DNA of 64,000 nt, taken from assembly GCF_945859705.1 (NCBI RefSeq), contig NC_079134.1:40624576-40688575 (forward strand), given 5' to 3'. The stretch is from Episyrphus balteatus. Lineage: Eukaryota > Arthropoda > Insecta > Diptera > Syrphidae. The notes below the pieces were generated by a model. That model searched no databases, was not told the origin of the DNA, and saw nothing but the letters and a program-made list of their open reading frames with translations. Positions 11,821 through 22,647 of this stretch are shown here, piece after piece; the stretch's first letter is position 1, and each line of letters begins with the position of its first letter. A program made the position numbers and the translations under genes.

Positions 11821-12839
11821 TAGGGTAAAGGCACCAGTATCCGGACAGTGTTAGTATCCGGACACTTTGTGAGTTTTTTTTGTGATTAATTAGTAAATCA
11901 TCCAAATAAATTCGAATATAACCACAAATATACTTTCTCTAAAATATTTCACATATAAATGCAAAGTTTCAAGCAGATAACCTGAATGGTTTCAGGGGTG
12001 AAGTTGTGAAAATGATTTTGTGTAAGAAAAAAATAGTGGAAGCATTTGCGAAAACTAAGAAAATTGAGACCTGTTTATTAATTTTATTATAAAAGGAAAT
12101 TGTTAGTTTTGAGTAAATATGATACATTTTGATAATTAATTAAAAAAAAATAGTCAAAAAGTTTTTTTTTTTTAAATAATATTTTTTAGTGTCCGGATAC
12201 TAAAACTAAAATTTAAGAATTTTTTTAGTTCCCGGACACAGTGTCCGGATACTGAAAATATGAGGGAAATGGAAAAATCGAATTTTTAGGCTCTTAAATT
12301 GTAGTTTGGAACATATTTTGGGTTTTAATGCAAGAGAATTGCATTTCTCTCTCAATGTTTCAGTATTCGGACAGGGTTACCAAAGTTAAAATAAGTGTGT
12401 CCGGATACTGAAAAACTAGATTCAGTTTCCGGACACCCTTGTTTCTAATGTAATTTTAAGTGTTTTTGTACCTTTAAACTTGCGATCTTTTAATGAATGA
12501 ATTCAGAAAACATATCAAAGACCATAGATGATACAAGGATTTATATAAATCCAATTCTAGCTTTGAGAAAAGCTGAAAAGCTTTAGTAGGCAAGGAACAG
12601 CAGTTTTTAAACAAGAGTGCATTATAAAATGGTCTGAATTGCTCTAAAATTATTTGAAAAGTACTGGCCACGGATATATTTCCATTTATGACTCGAGTAT
12701 GATATTAAATGGCGATGAAACCAGCTTTTGTCTCTTCACAAAGACTAGCAAAATTATATACGGAGAAAACATAATGCCAGGGATAGCTTTACTTCTGGTT
12801 TATTTAATCATAATATAGTTAATTATATTAGAAATTAGT

Positions 12840-12902
12840 TAAATGTACCAGAAATAAACATAAATATACCAGAAATAAAGTTAAATATACCAGAAGTTAA
12901 GT
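12840..12902 (+). repeat. Three-copy 21-bp tandem repeat (TAAATATACCAGAAATAAAG)
   Basis: Copies begin at about 12840, 12861 and 12882 and differ at a few bases. It lies inside the 11.8-15.9 kb transposon. The two short minus-strand frames flanking it (12474-12671, 12913-13107) match no family I know. Confidence 0.6.
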
Positions 12903-13383
12903 TATCCCTTCGTTATTTTCTGTGTGTAGCCTCCTTAGGCTGAGAAGCGAAACCTTTTTTGATTATGTTGCAAACTGCGGACATAAACGCTTGCTTGATG
13001 ACAAAGTGGAACATCCTGTGATGGACATAAGTCACATTTAACACTAAAGTTGAGTGAATTTTGTTCCAAAAATCTAGTTTTTTTGTACGCATTGCCACCG
13101 AACACAACTCACATCATGCTGTCAATATTAGTGTCTTTAAACCCCCCTGCTATCTGCTTGAGAGATAACAATTATAATAGAGTTTCCGCATACCATCCTG
13201 GCTAAAGCCAAGAGTACCCATCTTATAAATAAGATTGGGCTCTATTAGTCCCTAGCACTAGAAGAGGTAATTAAAAACGAGATTAGTTAAAAAACTTTTA
13301 AATATACTATAAATTGTTAATATTTCATATACTTATGATCTTACGTGTATTATTTGTACTAGTTTATATCAATTTTAATAAAT

Positions 13384-14076
13384 TCACACAATTTTTTTTT
13401 TGAATGCATTTAAATTATTTTCACTCTTCACTCCACTTGGTAAGTTATTAAAATAGTTAATGCCATCATAGAAGACTGAACTTTGGGTATTACTTAACCT
13501 ACAACGCTGTGGTCTGATGTTGGTAGCATTTCTCAAACTATAAGGCTGAACTGCGGACACTTCCACTAATCCGTCCGATAAATAATCCGGTAACATACTA
13601 TTTCGTATTTTAAAAATAAAAATCATAGCGTCAAACGTCAATTTCTGTTTTACATTCATCCAACACAAGCATTCAAGTAAAACACGAATTGGAGTATATA
13701 CATTCATTCTTAGGATTATTCTCATACCTTTATTTTGCAGGCTTTGAAGTCTTAGTTTCACGTCTGCATTCGAACCATATAATAAGGTTGAACAATAATT
13801 AAAGTGTGGCAAAATTATCGCGTTATAAATGAGAATCGCAGCATTGAATGTTAAGTGTTTACGTATTCTGCTTAAAAAATAAATTTTCTTTGAGATTTTT
13901 ACACATACATGACTAGCATGTTCTTTTAGATTCAACTTTCTATCTATGACACAACCCAAATACTTAATGCTTTCAACACAAATTAAAGACTCACTATCCA
14001 TTTTCACATCAATGTCTTCATTCATTCCAAACTTCATATATTTAGTTTTAGTTACATTCACTTTAAGCTGGTTCAT
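13384..14076 (-). pseudogene. LINE reverse transcriptase remnant, thumb and C-terminal part
   Basis: A 230-codon frame that continues the polymerase: LKVNVTKTKYMKFG (the block following FADD), then ESIKYLGCVIDRKLNLKEH, the typical thumb motif of jockey/CR1-type elements, then a C-terminal region with YNAIILPHFNYCSTLLYG and a Cys/Arg-rich end. It ends just before a poly-A-like stretch on the minus strand (about 13390). A stop at 14101-14103 and a short gap separate it from the preceding piece, so the copy cannot make a full enzyme. Confidence 0.75.
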
Positions 14077-14100
14077 TTTCAGCCATACATCAATTCTTTT

Positions 14101-14739
14101 TTAATCATCATTCAATTTCTCACACATATCTTCACTATTTTTACCACAAATATAAATCAGACTATCATCCGCAAAAAATTTCATGCTGCAATATTTCAAA
14201 CATTTTTTGAAGTAATTTATATACAAAAGAAACAAGAACACTCCCAAAACAGAACCTTGCGGTACTCCCAAATTGTTTACTTTTGCATCCGATGTCACAC
14301 CATTCACACTAGTTCTTTGACTTCTATTGGTAAGATAAGATTCAAACCATATCCATTCACGATGACATACACCATATAAACGTAATTTGCTCAGTAATAT
14401 TTGCCTATCAATCGTTTCAAATGCTCTTTTCAAATCAAGAAACACAGCCACTATCGAATGTCCACAGTCAATCTTCCTCTTCCAGTTCCACACAACACAT
14501 GAGTGTCCACTTCTAAATCCAGATTGTTCCTGTATCAACAGATTATTACATTCTAAATAATTTTGAAACTGTTCTGCAACAAATTTTTCTAATATTTTTT
14601 CACACAATGGCAACATATATATTGGTCTGAATTCTTCACACTTGTTCGTATTATTCACTTTTTCAACAGGGATAATCAATGATTCTTTCCAACTTTCAGG
14701 AAATGTACCAGTCGATAGGGATTTATTTATTATTTTCAT
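14101..14739 (-). pseudogene. LINE reverse transcriptase remnant, N-terminal part
   Basis: A 212-codon frame with the reverse transcriptase blocks in order: the FRPIYMLPLCEKILEK block near residue 38, EQSGFRSGHSC near 70, the catalytic-Asp block VAVFLDLKRAFETIDR near 98, GVPQGSVLG near 158, and the FADD box near 190. The FADD motif holds the two metal-binding Asp residues, so the catalytic residues survive. The piece ends at a stop (14101) after EKLNDD. The last part of the polymerase is in the next frame. Some residues between EQSGFRSGHSC and the Asp block seem to be missing compared with relatives, which suggests a small deletion. Confidence 0.75.
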
Positions 14740-14758
14740 AAGTACCGGACCAATAATT

Positions 14759-15136
14759 TCAATCGACTTTCTTGTTATTTAATTTATTTATTAAAGTGTA
14801 AAGAGATCTTTCATTACAAAAACTGAAAATAAAAACAGAATTTATATTTATATCAGGTGGGACAAAGGGAATATATGGTATCGAGGCATTTATTTCAAGA
14901 ATACTATCAACAAAGTAATTATTAAACTTGTTCGCTATTTCACTGGATTGCATTGCAATTTCATCACCAAAACGTACAAAATCAATGTTGTTTGATTTTT
15001 TATTCTGCAAAACCATATTTTTCAAAATTTTCAATTCATGATTGGATTTAGTCCAAGCACTTCCAAACTGAATATGGATATGGTGGTAACAATGTGATGT
15101 TATTGAGGAATGAGGACTCGTAAATTTTATTGTCAC
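14759..15136 (-). pseudogene. LINE pol remnant, region before the reverse transcriptase
   Basis: This open stretch of 125 codons contains the conserved linker of LINE ORF2 between endonuclease and reverse transcriptase: a WTKSNHELKILKNMV segment, then EIANKFNNYFVDSI, then a Phe-rich stretch ending LYTLINKLNNKKVD. In intact elements this continues straight into the polymerase fingers. Here a stop at 14757-14759 separates it from the next piece. No endonuclease is encoded upstream. It would have been part of one long ORF2 acting in target-primed reverse transcription. Confidence 0.65.
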
Positions 15137-15927
15137 CTTCAGTAATTATGAATTCTGGAAATATTCGTTCCGTGCTTCAATCTATCTCCAAGCCTACCAA
15201 TTTTGACAATTCCTTCGGTTCCGAACGAAGTTTCAATTTCATCCCAAGAACCTCGTTTTAACATAAACGTACCTAAGTCCTTATTTATAATTATTGTTTT
15301 AACGAAAAGTTTACTAAGAAAAGTGGATTGTTAGTACCCTTATTATAAGAACTAATTTTCGTTTGTTTTGTAGGTACCCAATAAAAAAAGTTCTTATAGG
15401 ATTTTTTTTTTTAAACTGAAATGAATTATTAATTCTTTTAACAAATATAAGCTGTAAGTGTGTCCTTTTTGTTGATTGCTTAGTGATAACTTTTATTAAA
15501 AACAATTTTAACCTATAAAGTACATACCTACCAAACAGTTTTTTTTTCAACAATTAACTTTTTTAATAAATTTTTTTGGTATACCTATTAAAGTTATATG
15601 TTCATATTTTTTTCAAAAAACCAAAGATGTTTTATTTCATAAAAAAGAAAAAAGAACCATAAATTCATACAAAATTATCGTGTCCGGATAGTGAAATAAA
15701 TTTGTCCGGAAACTAAATTTTGCGTCCGGACACTAGTGCAAATCGAACTTTTTTTTTATTATTCTTATTTTTAAATATTAAAATGTTTAATTTAAAAATT
15801 ATGTGAATGTAACATTATTACAAAAATGCCAAACTTTAAGAAACTACCAAAATATTTGCAATAAAACTATTCGACGTCAAAGTTCAAAAGTACCTTAACT
15901 GTCCGGATGTTAGTGCCTTTACCCTAC

Positions 15928-17760
15928 CATCTTTTTCTACAATTTCCCCATTTAACACCGAAAATGGTTATATTTTCAAACACAGCTAATTTCCCTTAAA
16001 TCATAAAAATATTAGATACAGCAGCCAACCTTATCAAAGAAAGAACACTATAAAGGAATAAATCGATCATTGGAAGAATTTTCAATTTGATTGTTCTCTA
16101 TCTTCTCTAACAAATTTGATGCAGATAGTTCTTCTTTATTGGTCTTACTTTCATTTAAGTTTAAAAATAATTTACCACTTACTTCGATTAAAAAACTTGT
16201 GTCCAAACTTTCCAATTAAAAATACATACATATTAAAAAGTAGTTGGTGACACATGATATTGAACTCAAAAGAAAGAATTTCCCATCTCCCACAAACCAT
16301 CACAAAAGGAACCCACATCACATTTTACTTCTCAATTCTCATTCTTCCTATGCAATTTTATGCAAATTCGAAACCAAAACTCATCGAAGTAATAACCTTG
16401 AAATCTTCTCTATCTTTTCCCAAGGTGATAACATTTCCAAAAATTTTAGATAACAATTTTCTCTAATTTCCTAGTTCGAGTGCATACAAAAATACCAACA
16501 CACATAAAATTGAACCGGACAAACAAACACACAACACATCCAACAGAAACACACAACACATTCATTCACACATTCTATATTTTTCTATATTCACTCTTCA
16601 TTGGATTGCCGAATTTTCCTTTGGCTTTTTCTTCAGCATAATCCGTTTTTCATTTTTCCAATTTTCATTTTGCTTCTTTAAAAATAAACAAAACGCATTT
16701 TCTTGTCATTTTTACTTTGCTCTTAAAAAAAAAAAAACACATCTTCAAGTTGAGAAGAAATGAAGAGAAAGACGATAAAGTTTTAAAGAAAAAGAAAACC
16801 CTTTCTCTTTATCCAACAACCAAACTTCTCAAACCAATACGCAAGAGGAAGAAAAAAGAAGAACGAATATTATTTGTTGTATTTTATTTTTTCTTCTCTC
16901 ATCATTCTTATTGGATTTATTGAATTAGAAGAGGCAAACACTAGTCACGTCATTTGCACAAACTTTTTTTTTTCTTTTATACGCACTAAATAGATGAATA
17001 TGTGAATGTGACAGGGAGAAAAAAAAAAGAAGAAATATATTCACACCTTTTTATACTTTTTTTAATATACGGCAATACGGCACTTTGAAGTGAATAAATG
17101 TTTGACTGATTGGTTATTGCACTTTAATTAACTTTATTCTATTCAATCAAAGATGTTAAATTTGCATTTTGTGTGTGTGTATGGGCCAAAACGGTGGCAG
17201 CGGATTTTTTTCTTTACTTTTTTTTTTTTAAGTAACAAGTGCACCTCCGACGTCGACAAGCTTCGTTTTTCGACTCTTGATTCGAAAAAAAATTCTTATT
17301 TGAATTTGGATTTATTTCGATTTCGGTTCAGTATGAAAACAAAAAGCTTTATTTGCATGTGGGAAAATTTTTTGACAGTTGTTAGATTATGGGGGAAATT
17401 TTTGATGGCAGTGCTCTTTTGATGGTGTTTATTTCGAATGGGTTGGGTTTCGATATTCGAAAAAGTTTATTCTTTTGGGTTGTTCAATTTGATAAACTTG
17501 GTAAACTGGTATGTTTGATTAGATATTTTTTTTACAACATTTCACTGAAATTTTTTTGAGCGCAAGGCCTGGTACTCTGTTCGAAATAAATTTTAGCTCT
17601 CATACAAATTATCGAAAAACTTTATCATTCTGTGAGGCGCGTACCATTATACGATGCCTCTTGAGTCGCAAGGACTCAAAAAGTGGAAATAGAAATCAAA
17701 AGAGTCTCAAAATTTCGACCACGACTCTTTAGTCGGATAATTTTTTAATTCATCTTTTTT
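15928..17760. other. AT-rich stretch without a recognisable gene
   Basis: An ACACA-rich tract lies at about 16495-16585 and A/T runs around 16725 and 17215. The frames at 16244-16466, 16717-16923 (Lys-rich) and 17153-17422 have biased composition and no motif. Around 17563-17650 a segment (GGCCTGGTAC…GCGCGTACCA) vaguely resembles the ends of the MITE at 30358-30735. Confidence 0.4.
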
Positions 17761-17789
17761 CTCTTTTGCACTCATTATGTTTCAAAAAA

Positions 17790-17870
17790 GGCGTGCCTCA
17801 CGACACGACGCGACAGAACGCGACATGACGCGACACAACACGACACGACGCGACACAATGCGAAACACTC
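17790..17870 (+). repeat. Decanucleotide minisatellite (CGACACGACG)n
   Basis: About eight imperfect copies of a 10-bp unit with variants CGACAGAACG, CGACATGACG and CGACACAACA. It is GC-rich against a very AT-rich background. Confidence 0.75.
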
Positions 17871-17879
17871 AAGTAACAA

Positions 17880-18720
17880 TTTTACTTACATAAGGTCCAT
17901 TTTGTTCGATTCGTCAAGCTATAGTTTATATACGTTTAGTTTAAGGCTTACTTACGCAAGTCATCCATTTTGGAAAGAAAGGAGGTCTCCTTAAGGCTAT
18001 CTAGAAGTGTTAAGAAGAAGCCTTGTAAATATCAGTTAAAGAAGACCTTTATAAGACCGTTTTGAACCATTCTAAAGAAGCCTTGTATTTTCATGTGACA
18101 GAAGGCCTCTATAAGACCTGTTCCAAGAGGTTCTTGTAAGTATGCAATGTTTTCACCTGTAAGTATGCAAAGTTTTTATCCTGCAGATATGCAATGTTTG
18201 TAACGCATTAGAAAAAAACATTGCATTTCAATGTGAGGTTTCAATTCCCAACTAACATTTTTGCTTACGGGTTTCAAGTCTAAAGGGCTATTCGCACCTA
18301 TAAGGCTGGTATACTACCCACGGTAAAAAAATTATCAGTAAACGCTGATATTTATACTTCTAAACAACTTTTTAGGAGTATCTTATAGTGGGATTATAGG
18401 TGTGATGAGAAAATTATCTATAAGCACACTATAACGATGTCGAGAAGCATTTAATCCTATAGGAATCCACGACAGAGGTCATATAAAGCTTCTTATCATG
18501 ATAACAATTTTATTCTTATAAAGCTTTACAGGTGTACAAAATCTAGCATCTGAAATGTTTTATAGAAGGCATTACACTCAGCTTCTGGAATTTTCTTTTT
18601 AGGACGCCAAAATATATAGTGTTTCAATAAATTGTTACTGTTTGAGTTTATAGCGGAACATATAAGGTAGACAAAATTTTTTATTTTCTCAAAGTTATTG
18701 CTTTGCATGATAAAGTTTTA
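17880..18720. repeat. Decayed interspersed repeats with CCCAACTAAC and AAGCTTTACAGG motifs
   Basis: Phrases here recur at 28960-30010: TCCCAACTAACA (about 18246 and 29917, inverted at about 29330), ATAAAGCTTTACAGGTG (about 18519 and 29940), and CTTACGCAAG (about 17950) against CCTACGCAAG (about 29720). GTATGCAATGTTTTCACC is repeated with small changes at 18140-18200. These look like fragments of one inverted-repeat transposon family, too decayed to delimit. Confidence 0.45.
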
Positions 18721-18764
18721 GCAACCCATTTAAAAAGTTTCTATTTCAATTTACACAAAAGCAC

Positions 18765-19190
18765 CATGAATATCAGGTTGCAGGCACATGAAAGGATTTG
18801 GTCGAATGACTATAATGATGAATTAATTATTGATCCATCTATATATCGCTAATACAAACTCTTGGAAACTCTCTTCTTCGTTGCCATCAATTTAAGATCA
18901 GGTTGCCTCGGATGCACCGATTTCAACCAAGAAGCAAGTAATAATATATTTGACAGTATTAAAGAAATTGTAAGAAATCGACAATAATTGTTGCTGGAAC
19001 AGCAAGGTAAGTCAAAGAATTAGATTTCGTTTAAATACTTCGAACTAACAAGAATATTGTTTCTTTTCTTTGAAGGAAGCCATGTTATTGAATATGCTAG
19101 ACTGGAAATGATCGATTTGAAAAAGAAAAGCCATAATGAAGCACATGCACAGTATTAATCTATGTTGACCACTAGTTTAGAGTAAGTATA
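18765..19190 (+). pseudogene. Possible exon remnants of an unidentified gene
   Basis: A stretch around 18765-18850 reads RLQAHERIWSNDYNDELI then DPSIYR before a stop. A later one, after an AAG acceptor-like site near 19078, reads VIEYARLEMIDLKKKSHNE and AHAQY before a stop. Both have the composition of true coding DNA, unlike their surroundings, and GTAAG donor-like sites follow at about 19003 and 19180. I cannot name the protein. If real, this is another broken host-gene copy close to the ones at 24-29 kb. Confidence 0.3.
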
Positions 19191-19654
19191 ATTCATTGAA
19201 AGTAAAAAAATGTACCTTTTAAAAACTTGTGGCCAAGGTAAACCTTTTAGGCACCTTTTTCCCTTCTTTAAAAGCTTTACTCAAAATTAGGGATGGGCTT
19301 AACTGCTACTTTTGGATAACTGTTACTACCTGTTATTGCTACTTTCCAATAACAGGTATAAATACCTGTTACTGAAATAACAGTTAGTAATACAATTTTC
19401 ACTAAAGAACGATAGTGCAATCTCATTATTTTGAGAATGATATTTAATAAGAGCAGAAAATTATTGAAGTTATACTTCTTTTGCGGCGGTGAGCTATGAA
19501 AATTTACTTTTTGACAAGAATGTCAAAGGGATTATGACGCGATCACCATCTCAGAGGCTGACAATTGGGCAGCAGGGCTGTCGTTTCACCTTTAGAGTTA
19601 GCAGTACTTTAGTATTTAAAAATGTAGTATGCCGCAGTACGGCAAAAAAAAAAA

Positions 19655-19905
19655 CACAACACGTGGCAAGTTGCATCTGGCATGTGGCAAGTACCATGTG
19701 GCATGAAACATGGTGCAAGTGCATGTTGCATGTGTCAAGTAGCACGAGGAATGTGGCATTCAGTATGCAACATGTGGAAGTGTATGTGGTATGTGGCAAA
19801 TTGCATGTATCAAGTTGCGTGTGGCAAGTTGCATGTGGCAATTTGCATTTGGCAAGTTGGATGTGGCAAATTGTGTGTGGCAAGTTGCATATGGTAATTA
19901 TTCAA
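19655..19905 (+). repeat. Minisatellite of CATGTGGCAAGTTG-type units
   Basis: Imperfect units of roughly 12-24 bp, each containing GTGGCAAGTTGCATGTGGCA or a variant, run for about 250 bp. All three forward frames and one reverse frame stay partly open because of the repeat, giving the artefactual Cys/Met/Trp-rich and Cys/His-rich frames at 19489-19911. Confidence 0.75.
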
Positions 19906-20078
19906 TGGTGAGAAGTATAACTTCAATCGCGTGTACATAGTACACACAGGCTTTTTCTGAAATTGTGGCAATTTAAGTAGTTATAAAATGCGTATCTTAT
20001 GCAAAATATAACTAAAACCTGAAATTGTTTTTTGTCTGTAATTATAATGAAACCATTAATTATGGATAACCAAAATTA

Positions 20079-20569
20079 CAGGTATAGAAATATTTCTTAC
20101 AGTAACAGGTATTGGGGAAAACGGCGAAATTTTGGTATTAATTTTACATTTTCTCATTTTTCGTATGTAAAATTATACCAAAAATAACAGGTATAGAAAT
20201 ATTTCTTACAGTAACAGGTATTGGGGAAAACGACGAAATTTTGGTATTAATTTTACACTTTCTCATTTTTCGTATGTAAAATTATACCAAAAATAACAGG
20301 TATAGAAATATTTCTTACAGTAACAGGTATTGGGGAAAACGACGAAATTTTGGTATTAATTTTACACTTTCTCATTTTTCGTATGTAAAATTATAGCAAA
20401 AATAACAGGTATAGAAATATTTCCTTCAGTAACAGGTATTGGGGAAAACGACGAAATTTTGGTATTAATTTTACATTTTCTCATTTTTCGTATGTAAAAT
20501 TATATCAAAAATAACAGGTATAGAAATATTTCTTACAGTAACAGGTATTGGGGAGAACGACGAAATTAT
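20079..20569 (+). repeat. Tandem array of a 109-bp unit (about 4.5 copies)
   Basis: Units begin with CAGGTATAGAAATATTTC at 20079, 20188, 20297, 20406 and 20515, so the period is exactly 109. Each unit has two AACAGGTAT words and an internal hairpin: TTTTGGTATTAATTTTAC faces GTAAAATTATACCAAAA across a loop of about 25 bases. Copies differ at only a few bases, for example CTTACAG against CTTCAG, so the array is young or homogenised. Confidence 0.9.
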
Positions 20570-21456
20570 TAAAGAGATTTGATTAGTATTATGCTTTAAA
20601 AAAGTGATGAATGACTTACATATTTGGTATAGTCAAGTTTTTTGACTCTTCTCGTCTTCCGACTGTTTACTATTTACTATATCTTCTTGACATCATTTTC
20701 AAAGAAACAAGATTATCGCTCTTAGGTTTTCTTTATCAATAAATATGAATCCTAGGGTAAATAAAACATACAAAATGAAAAATTACAACAATCCTGGTTT
20801 GTTGTTTAAAGTGCTTATCTTTTTTGAGAAATTTGGCGAAGCTCTTTTAAAAAAGTTCATCTTCTTATTGGTTGCTTAGGTGCTGAATGCTGTTGCTGAC
20901 AAACGGTAAAATAACGATACTTTTTAATTGCTCTAATTTGACAGAAATAAAGGCGGGATCAACAAAATTGGGCTCTTTTTGAGACTGTCTTTTTCTTTTC
21001 TCTTTCTAATTTCTAAGTTGGTGAAAAAACAAACCAAGATCATAAAATAGCTGCGTTCCTTTGGAAACATTTATTGAACTACTTTTTCAATACAGTAAAA
21101 GTAGCTGAAAGCAACTTTAAGTACTAGCAGAGAGCAGTTTATTATATAAGCAGTAAATTCCCACAAAGGAACGCCGGTAATAATTGAGGAGTGACTTTTC
21201 AAAACCGGATACAAACACTTTTTGTCATTTCTGAAATCTGATATATCAAAAAATCGAAAAAAAAAAGAACTAAATGATAAATTGTTATTTTTCATACGAT
21301 TTTCAGATTTTGCCTGTCGTTTGTGTTAACTTGGTGATTAAACTAAGCAAAGCATTTGAATGTAAAGAAGAGATCTACATACTTAGTTTTAAAAAGTGGA
21401 AAGTGATTTTATCCCCTTTTGAAAAGTCACTCCTCAATTATGAACTAAATTCTTGA

Positions 21457-21760
21457 TTAAAGCCAAGTATGCAGAACGAACTAAATTTAAGCTAGCATAC
21501 AAAATTCTCTCCAAAATTAAGCCGCGTTTAAATGTTTTTCAGAATATTAGCAGAGTTGTGTTTGGCTTAAGCTTTAAGCCTAGTACGCAGCTGAAGCGAA
21601 ACAAAAAATTTTGAAGTCTCCAATCTTAAAAGCGAACACGTTAACGAAAAAATACCATCGGGTAATAGAGCAAATTAAAAATAATAAAAATACAAATAAA
21701 AAAATTCAAGAAAAACATCAGAAAATAAGTTTTGGAGCAAAAAAAAAATTATTATAAGTT
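21457..21760 (+). mobile_element. Fragment of the AAGCCTAGTACGC MITE family
   Basis: TTTAAGCCTAGTACGCAGCTG at about 21570, followed by GAAGCGAAACAAAAAATTTTG and TCTCCAA, matches the left part of the element at 30358-30735 (AAGCCTAGTACGTTGCTGATG, then GCGAAACGAAAAATTTTC and TCTCCAA). A degraded related piece precedes it at 21457-21570. It appears to be inserted within, or captured by, the surrounding hAT-type element. Confidence 0.5.
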
Positions 21761-22372
21761 CCTTGATAATTTTGAGTAAGTAGATAATTTTGATCCGAGT
21801 AACAGGTATTATATGAGCATTTGTGTTTTTAACAGATTATTCGCCTGAACTAAAAGTATCAAAGATGAATTTTATCAAAAGTAACAGGTATTATAAATTC
21901 TTAGATAATTTTGAGTAAGGAGATCATTTTGATCCGAATAACAGGTATTATAGGAGCGTTTGTGTTTTTAACAGATTATTTGCCTGAACTGAAAGCATCA
22001 AAGATGAATTTTATCAAAAGTAACAGGTATTATAAATTCCTTGATAATTTTGAGTAAGGAGATCATTTTGATCCGAATAACAGGTATTATAGGAGCGTTT
22101 GTATTTTTAACAGATTATTCGCCTGAACGGAAAGTATCAAAGATGAATTTTATCAAAAGTAACAGGTATTATAAATTCCTTGATAATTTTGAGTAAGGAG
22201 ATCATTTTGATCCGAATAACAGGTATTATAGGAGCGTTTGTGTTTTTAACAGATTATTCGCCTGAACGGAAAGTATCAAAGATGAATTTTATCAAAAGTA
22301 ACAGGTATTATAAATTCCTTGATAATTTTGACTAAGCAGATAATTTTGATCCGAGTAACAGGTATTACAGAT
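21750..22372 (+). repeat. Tandem array of a 139-bp unit (about 4.5 copies)
   Basis: GTAACAGGTATTATAAATTC recurs at 21881, 22020, 22159 and 22298, a strict period of 139. A second AACAGGTATTATAGGAGC site lies about 59 bp into each unit. The unit shares only the AACAGGTAT word with the 109-bp array at 20079-20569. The copies are highly similar, with a few substitutions such as GAACTGAAAG against GAACGGAAAG. Confidence 0.9.
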
Positions 22373-22647
22373 TATTACCGATAAAATTTATTTTTTGTGT
22401 AGGATAAGAGAAAGTTGTTTAGATAATTAGTAGGTATTTTTCATTTTATTAACCTTCTTATTACCGAAAATTTTCTTGGATTGCAAAAAAAAATTATTTA
22501 ATTTAAATTTATTTAGATACTGAAAATATTAACTTATATTTCAGTAACAGGTATTTTCCCTGATGAGTAGCAAGTTGTTATTGCTACTTTCCAATACCTG
22601 TTATTCAATACCTGTTACTGAAATATCGGCCCATCCCTACTCAAAAT

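Larger units (their letters stand above)
13195..15136 (-). mobile_element. 5'-truncated non-LTR retrotransposon (LINE), dead
   Basis: The reverse transcriptase is read on the minus strand in three broken frames, from 15136 down to 13384, followed by a 3' untranslated stretch of uncertain end (to about 13195 or beyond). The endonuclease domain is missing, so the copy is 5'-truncated. It sits inside the transposon at 11823-15924. The run LDLKRAFETIDR plus GVPQGS and FADD place it among jockey/CR1-type LINEs; the exact clade cannot be settled by eye. A clear poly-A or simple-repeat tail and a target duplication are not visible. Confidence 0.75.
11823..15924. mobile_element. DNA transposon with GTCCGGATAC subterminal repeats, split by a LINE
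   Basis: The left end (TA)GGGTAAAGGCACCAGTATCC and the right end, in reverse (TA)GGGTAAAGGCACTAACATCC, are inverted copies, and TA stands outside both. Near each end the word GTCCGGATAC, or close forms, recurs: about 11843, 11859, 12190, 12232, 12242, 12400 and 12430 on the left, and 15680, 15703, 15725 and 15900 on the right. These look like subterminal transposase-binding repeats. The middle holds a broken LINE (13195-15136), so the element was present first. No transposase was found. A TA duplication suggests a Tc1/mariner-type mechanism, but two bases are weak evidence. Confidence 0.6.
19288..22639. mobile_element. hAT-type element, 3352 bp, with internal tandem arrays
   Basis: The termini are TAGGGATGGGC at 19288-19298 and GCCCATCCCTA at 22629-22639. 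CTCAAAAT stands directly outside both (19280-19287 and 22640-22647), a perfect 8-bp target duplication. TAGGGATGGGC with 8-bp duplications is typical of the hAT superfamily. Subterminal regions carry AACAGGTAT and its complement, and the same word recurs about 25 times across the element. Inside lie a CATGTGGCAAGTTG minisatellite, a 109-bp array, a 139-bp array and a piece of another MITE. No transposase remains recognisable, so the copy is non-autonomous or gutted. Confidence 0.85.

Noticed and set aside
16717..16923. Lysine/arginine-rich frame resembling a basic nuclear peptide
   Set aside because: Composition is explained by A-rich DNA; no splice sites or family match.
19489..19911. Cys/Met/Trp-rich open frames on both strands
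   Set aside because: They are produced by the CATGTGGCAAGTTG minisatellite, which keeps several frames open at once.
20079..22372. Regular repeats suggestive of a CRISPR array
   Set aside because: Units are contiguous with no unique spacers, the units are 109 and 139 bp, and the DNA is eukaryotic.
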